This document shows positions 62,795-64,000 of a DNA stretch of 64,000 nucleotides, one piece after another. The notes under the pieces were generated by a model, which did not search any database, was not told the origin of the DNA, and saw only the letters and a program-made list of their open reading frames with translations. The DNA comes from Planomicrobium sp. YIM 101495 (GTDB lineage: Bacteria; Bacillota; Bacilli; Bacillales_A; Planococcaceae): assembly GCF_009707665.1 (NCBI RefSeq), contig NZ_WLZW01000005.1:33651-97650 (forward strand). Reading direction: 5' to 3'. The first letter of the stretch is position 1. Each line of letters opens with the position of its first letter. The position numbers and the translations under genes are program-made.

Positions 62795-63661
62795 ATGGAG
62801 CAGATATTGAGAGCCATCTATCAGGAGCGGGCGAGCCAGGAAAGTACACTCGGCGTCATCCTAATAGAAAAAAGAGACGAAGTAAGTCCGACGACGGATA
62901 CATTCGATACCATCCTATTGATTATTACGAAGGAAAACGACACGCCTGTGTTTACGAAGCATTATAACTACTTGGAGAAAAAAGCGGCGATGCATATCGT
63001 GACTGAGAAGCAGCTGCGCAAATGGATCCTTCTCGGCACGAACCGGAAAATCATCGATTGGCTTTTCCACGGACGCATCATCTACGACCGCAATGAATTC
63101 ATGGAGCAGATCAAAACAGAATTGAAGGACTTCCCGTTTTATGGCCGGAAGATCAAGATGGGCATGGAATTCGCCAAGCTGATCCGCAGGTACCTCGAGG
63201 GGAAAGTATTCTTTGAAGAAAAGAATTATATGGACTCCTATCATCAAGTCGTCGAAGCGCTGCATCACCTAGCGCGTCTGACGGTCCTCGAAAATGGACT
63301 GCCGCCGGAAGTGACAGTCTGGTCGCAAATCAAGAAGATGGAGCCAGCTGTCTATAAATTATACGAAGAGTTGATTTTAAGCGACGAGACTTTACAAAAA
63401 CGACTGGAATTACTATTCCTCGCAAGTGAATTTTATATCCACTCACGCACGGAAGATGGTGCACAGCACATCCGGGAAGTGATGGGGGAAAAAGAAAGTT
63501 GGACGATCCAGGAGCTTCACGAACAAGAAGAACTCCGCAACTATTCGGGGAACCTGGAAGTTTTTATCGAGTACCTCGTCGAAAAAAACATCATCAAGGT
63601 ACAAGGAGTCATGACAAAGAGCGATGGTATCTTCCACCGCTACTATTGTTTAAACAATTAG
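62795..63661 (+). CDS. ygxA: Nucleotidyltransferase-like protein YgxA
   Basis: A 288-residue soluble protein; MEQILRAIYQERASQES, TFDTILLIITKEND and the helical tail KVFFEEKNYMDSYHQVVEAL with HHLARLTVLENGLPPE match YgxA, which carries a nucleotidyltransferase-like fold and a helical substrate domain. The catalytic Asp pair is not obvious. GGGAG at 62782-62786 supports ATG 62795 rather than GTG 62786. It lies directly before an rRNA operon, as in B. subtilis. Confidence 0.87.
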   Translation: MEQILRAIYQERASQESTLGVILIEKRDEVSPTTDTFDTILLIITKENDTPVFTKHYNYLEKKAAMHIVTEKQLRKWILLGTNRKIIDWLFHGRIIYDRNEFMEQIKTELKDFPFYGRKIKMGMEFAKLIRRYLEGKVFFEEKNYMDSYHQVVEALHHLARLTVLENGLPPEVTVWSQIKKMEPAVYKLYEELILSDETLQKRLELLFLASEFYIHSRTEDGAQHIREVMGEKESWTIQELHEQEELRNYSGNLEVFIEYLVEKNIIKVQGVMTKSDGIFHRYYCLNN

Positions 63662-63673
63662 ACAGGCTTTTTC

Positions 63674-63708
63674 AGGACAGGTTTTCCGTCAACGGAAAAC
63701 CTGTTCTT
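63674..63708 (+). terminator. Terminator after ygxA
   Basis: GGACAGGTTTTCCG pairs with CGGAAAACCTGTTC over TCAA, then TTTC. Confidence 0.85.
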
Positions 63709-63783
63709 TCATTAGAGGAGTGCAGTGCGAGAAACGGAAAAGGAGAGGGTGACCTTCTTCCTAAAAAAAATACCGTTTTATTG

Positions 63784-63812
63784 TTGACAGTTTCTTAGAA
63801 AGGAGCTATGAT
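63784..63812 (+). promoter_or_regulatory. rRNA operon promoter P1
   Basis: TTGACA at 63784-63789, a 17-bp spacer, TATGAT at 63807-63812. Confidence 0.8.
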
Positions 63813-63873
63813 AATAGTCGTCGCTCACATAAGTTGCGAGCGGGAAAAAGTTTTTCTGAAATAATAAAATTGC

Positions 63874-63902
63874 TTGACGTAAAAACAAAGCTGTGATAAA
63901 TT
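63874..63902 (+). promoter_or_regulatory. rRNA operon promoter P2
   Basis: TTGACG at 63874-63879, a 17-bp spacer, TAAATT at 63897-63902, 90 bp downstream of P1 as usual for tandem rrn promoters. Confidence 0.75.
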
Positions 63903-63909
63903 AATGAAG

Positions 63910-64000
63910 TCGCCAAACGAGACGGCAAGAAAAACGAAACAACATGAACCTTGAAAACTGAACAGCAAAACGTTGATGAAATAGTTACTGATCAGCCTCC
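63910..64000 (+). other. Leader of an rRNA operon (16S gene begins beyond the window)
   Basis: The segment GAACCTTGAAAACTGAACA at 63946 and the following AGCAAAACG are the pre-16S leader type found in Bacillales rRNA operons. Position after ygxA matches rrnD of B. subtilis. No mature rRNA sequence is inside the window. Confidence 0.75.

Overview
The window is a 64 kb chromosomal stretch from a Gram-positive member of the Bacillales, most likely Planococcaceae. The reasons are strong AGGAGG-type ribosome binding sites, sigma-A promoters, U-tailed terminators after nearly every transcription unit, and long synteny (recalled, not searched) with Bacillus subtilis: yfhF-recX-yfhH...yfhJ-yfhP-mutY-fabL-ygaC-ygaD...ygaE-gsaB-bcp...perR-ygzB-ygxA and then an rRNA operon. 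No prophage, insertion sequence, CRISPR array or tRNA was seen. The spore-protein genes sspK and sspE, which I recall interrupting this block in B. subtilis, are absent here, which would suit a non-sporulating relative.

Layout. 1-5766: the 3' end of an RlmD-type rRNA methyltransferase, a beta-lactamase-fold hydrolase, and a BceAB-type peptide-antibiotic ABC transporter with a small membrane-anchored companion and no neighbouring two-component system. 5906-13892: a tRNA dihydrouridine synthase, a four-gene operon of poorly known proteins (HExxH protein, Nudix hydrolase, two hypotheticals), a CPBP protease, an FbpA-like small protein, an amidase and a TetR regulator. 14047-22317: a drug-efflux MFS pump divergent from the TetR gene, a DEAD-type helicase (motif II reads DEGD) with an M29 aminopeptidase and an SGNH hydrolase, an M20 deacylase, a TPP riboswitch with thiT, and a methionine aminopeptidase. 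22369-33073: a TspO-like protein, an M3 oligopeptidase with a GNAT enzyme, a pentapeptide-repeat protein, a beta-carbonic anhydrase, mreBH, a repeat-rich 1.1 kb gap, a second M29 aminopeptidase, and psuK-psuG for pseudouridine breakdown. 33198-38994: a flavin monooxygenase with a methyltransferase, a UPF0435 protein, an alanine/sodium symporter, and a YtxH-YihY operon behind a sigma-B-like promoter. 40093-49253: OsmC, an MFS transporter, a full-length rlmD and the yfh/yga block. 49431-57090: an ABC exporter and a five-gene oligopeptide importer. 57141-64000: ygaE, gsaB, bcp, a 2-hydroxyacid dehydrogenase, a cobalamin adenosyltransferase, perR, ygzB, ygxA and the tandem promoters of an rRNA operon whose 16S gene lies beyond the window.

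The most unusual signal is non-coding. Two large intergenic gaps (28265-29419 and 38995-40092) carry oppositely oriented copies of one composite element of about 530 bp. Each has a nearly identical 66-bp head, then a tandem array with a 21-bp period, then a mosaic tail. The array unit is completely different in the two copies. A third 21-bp-period array with yet another unit lies at 19022-19141. Close to the second copy, a promoter, a palindrome and a terminator-like hairpin frame a transcript of about 200 nt with no recognisable gene. All functional statements below rest on motifs read by eye and on family knowledge; no database search was run.
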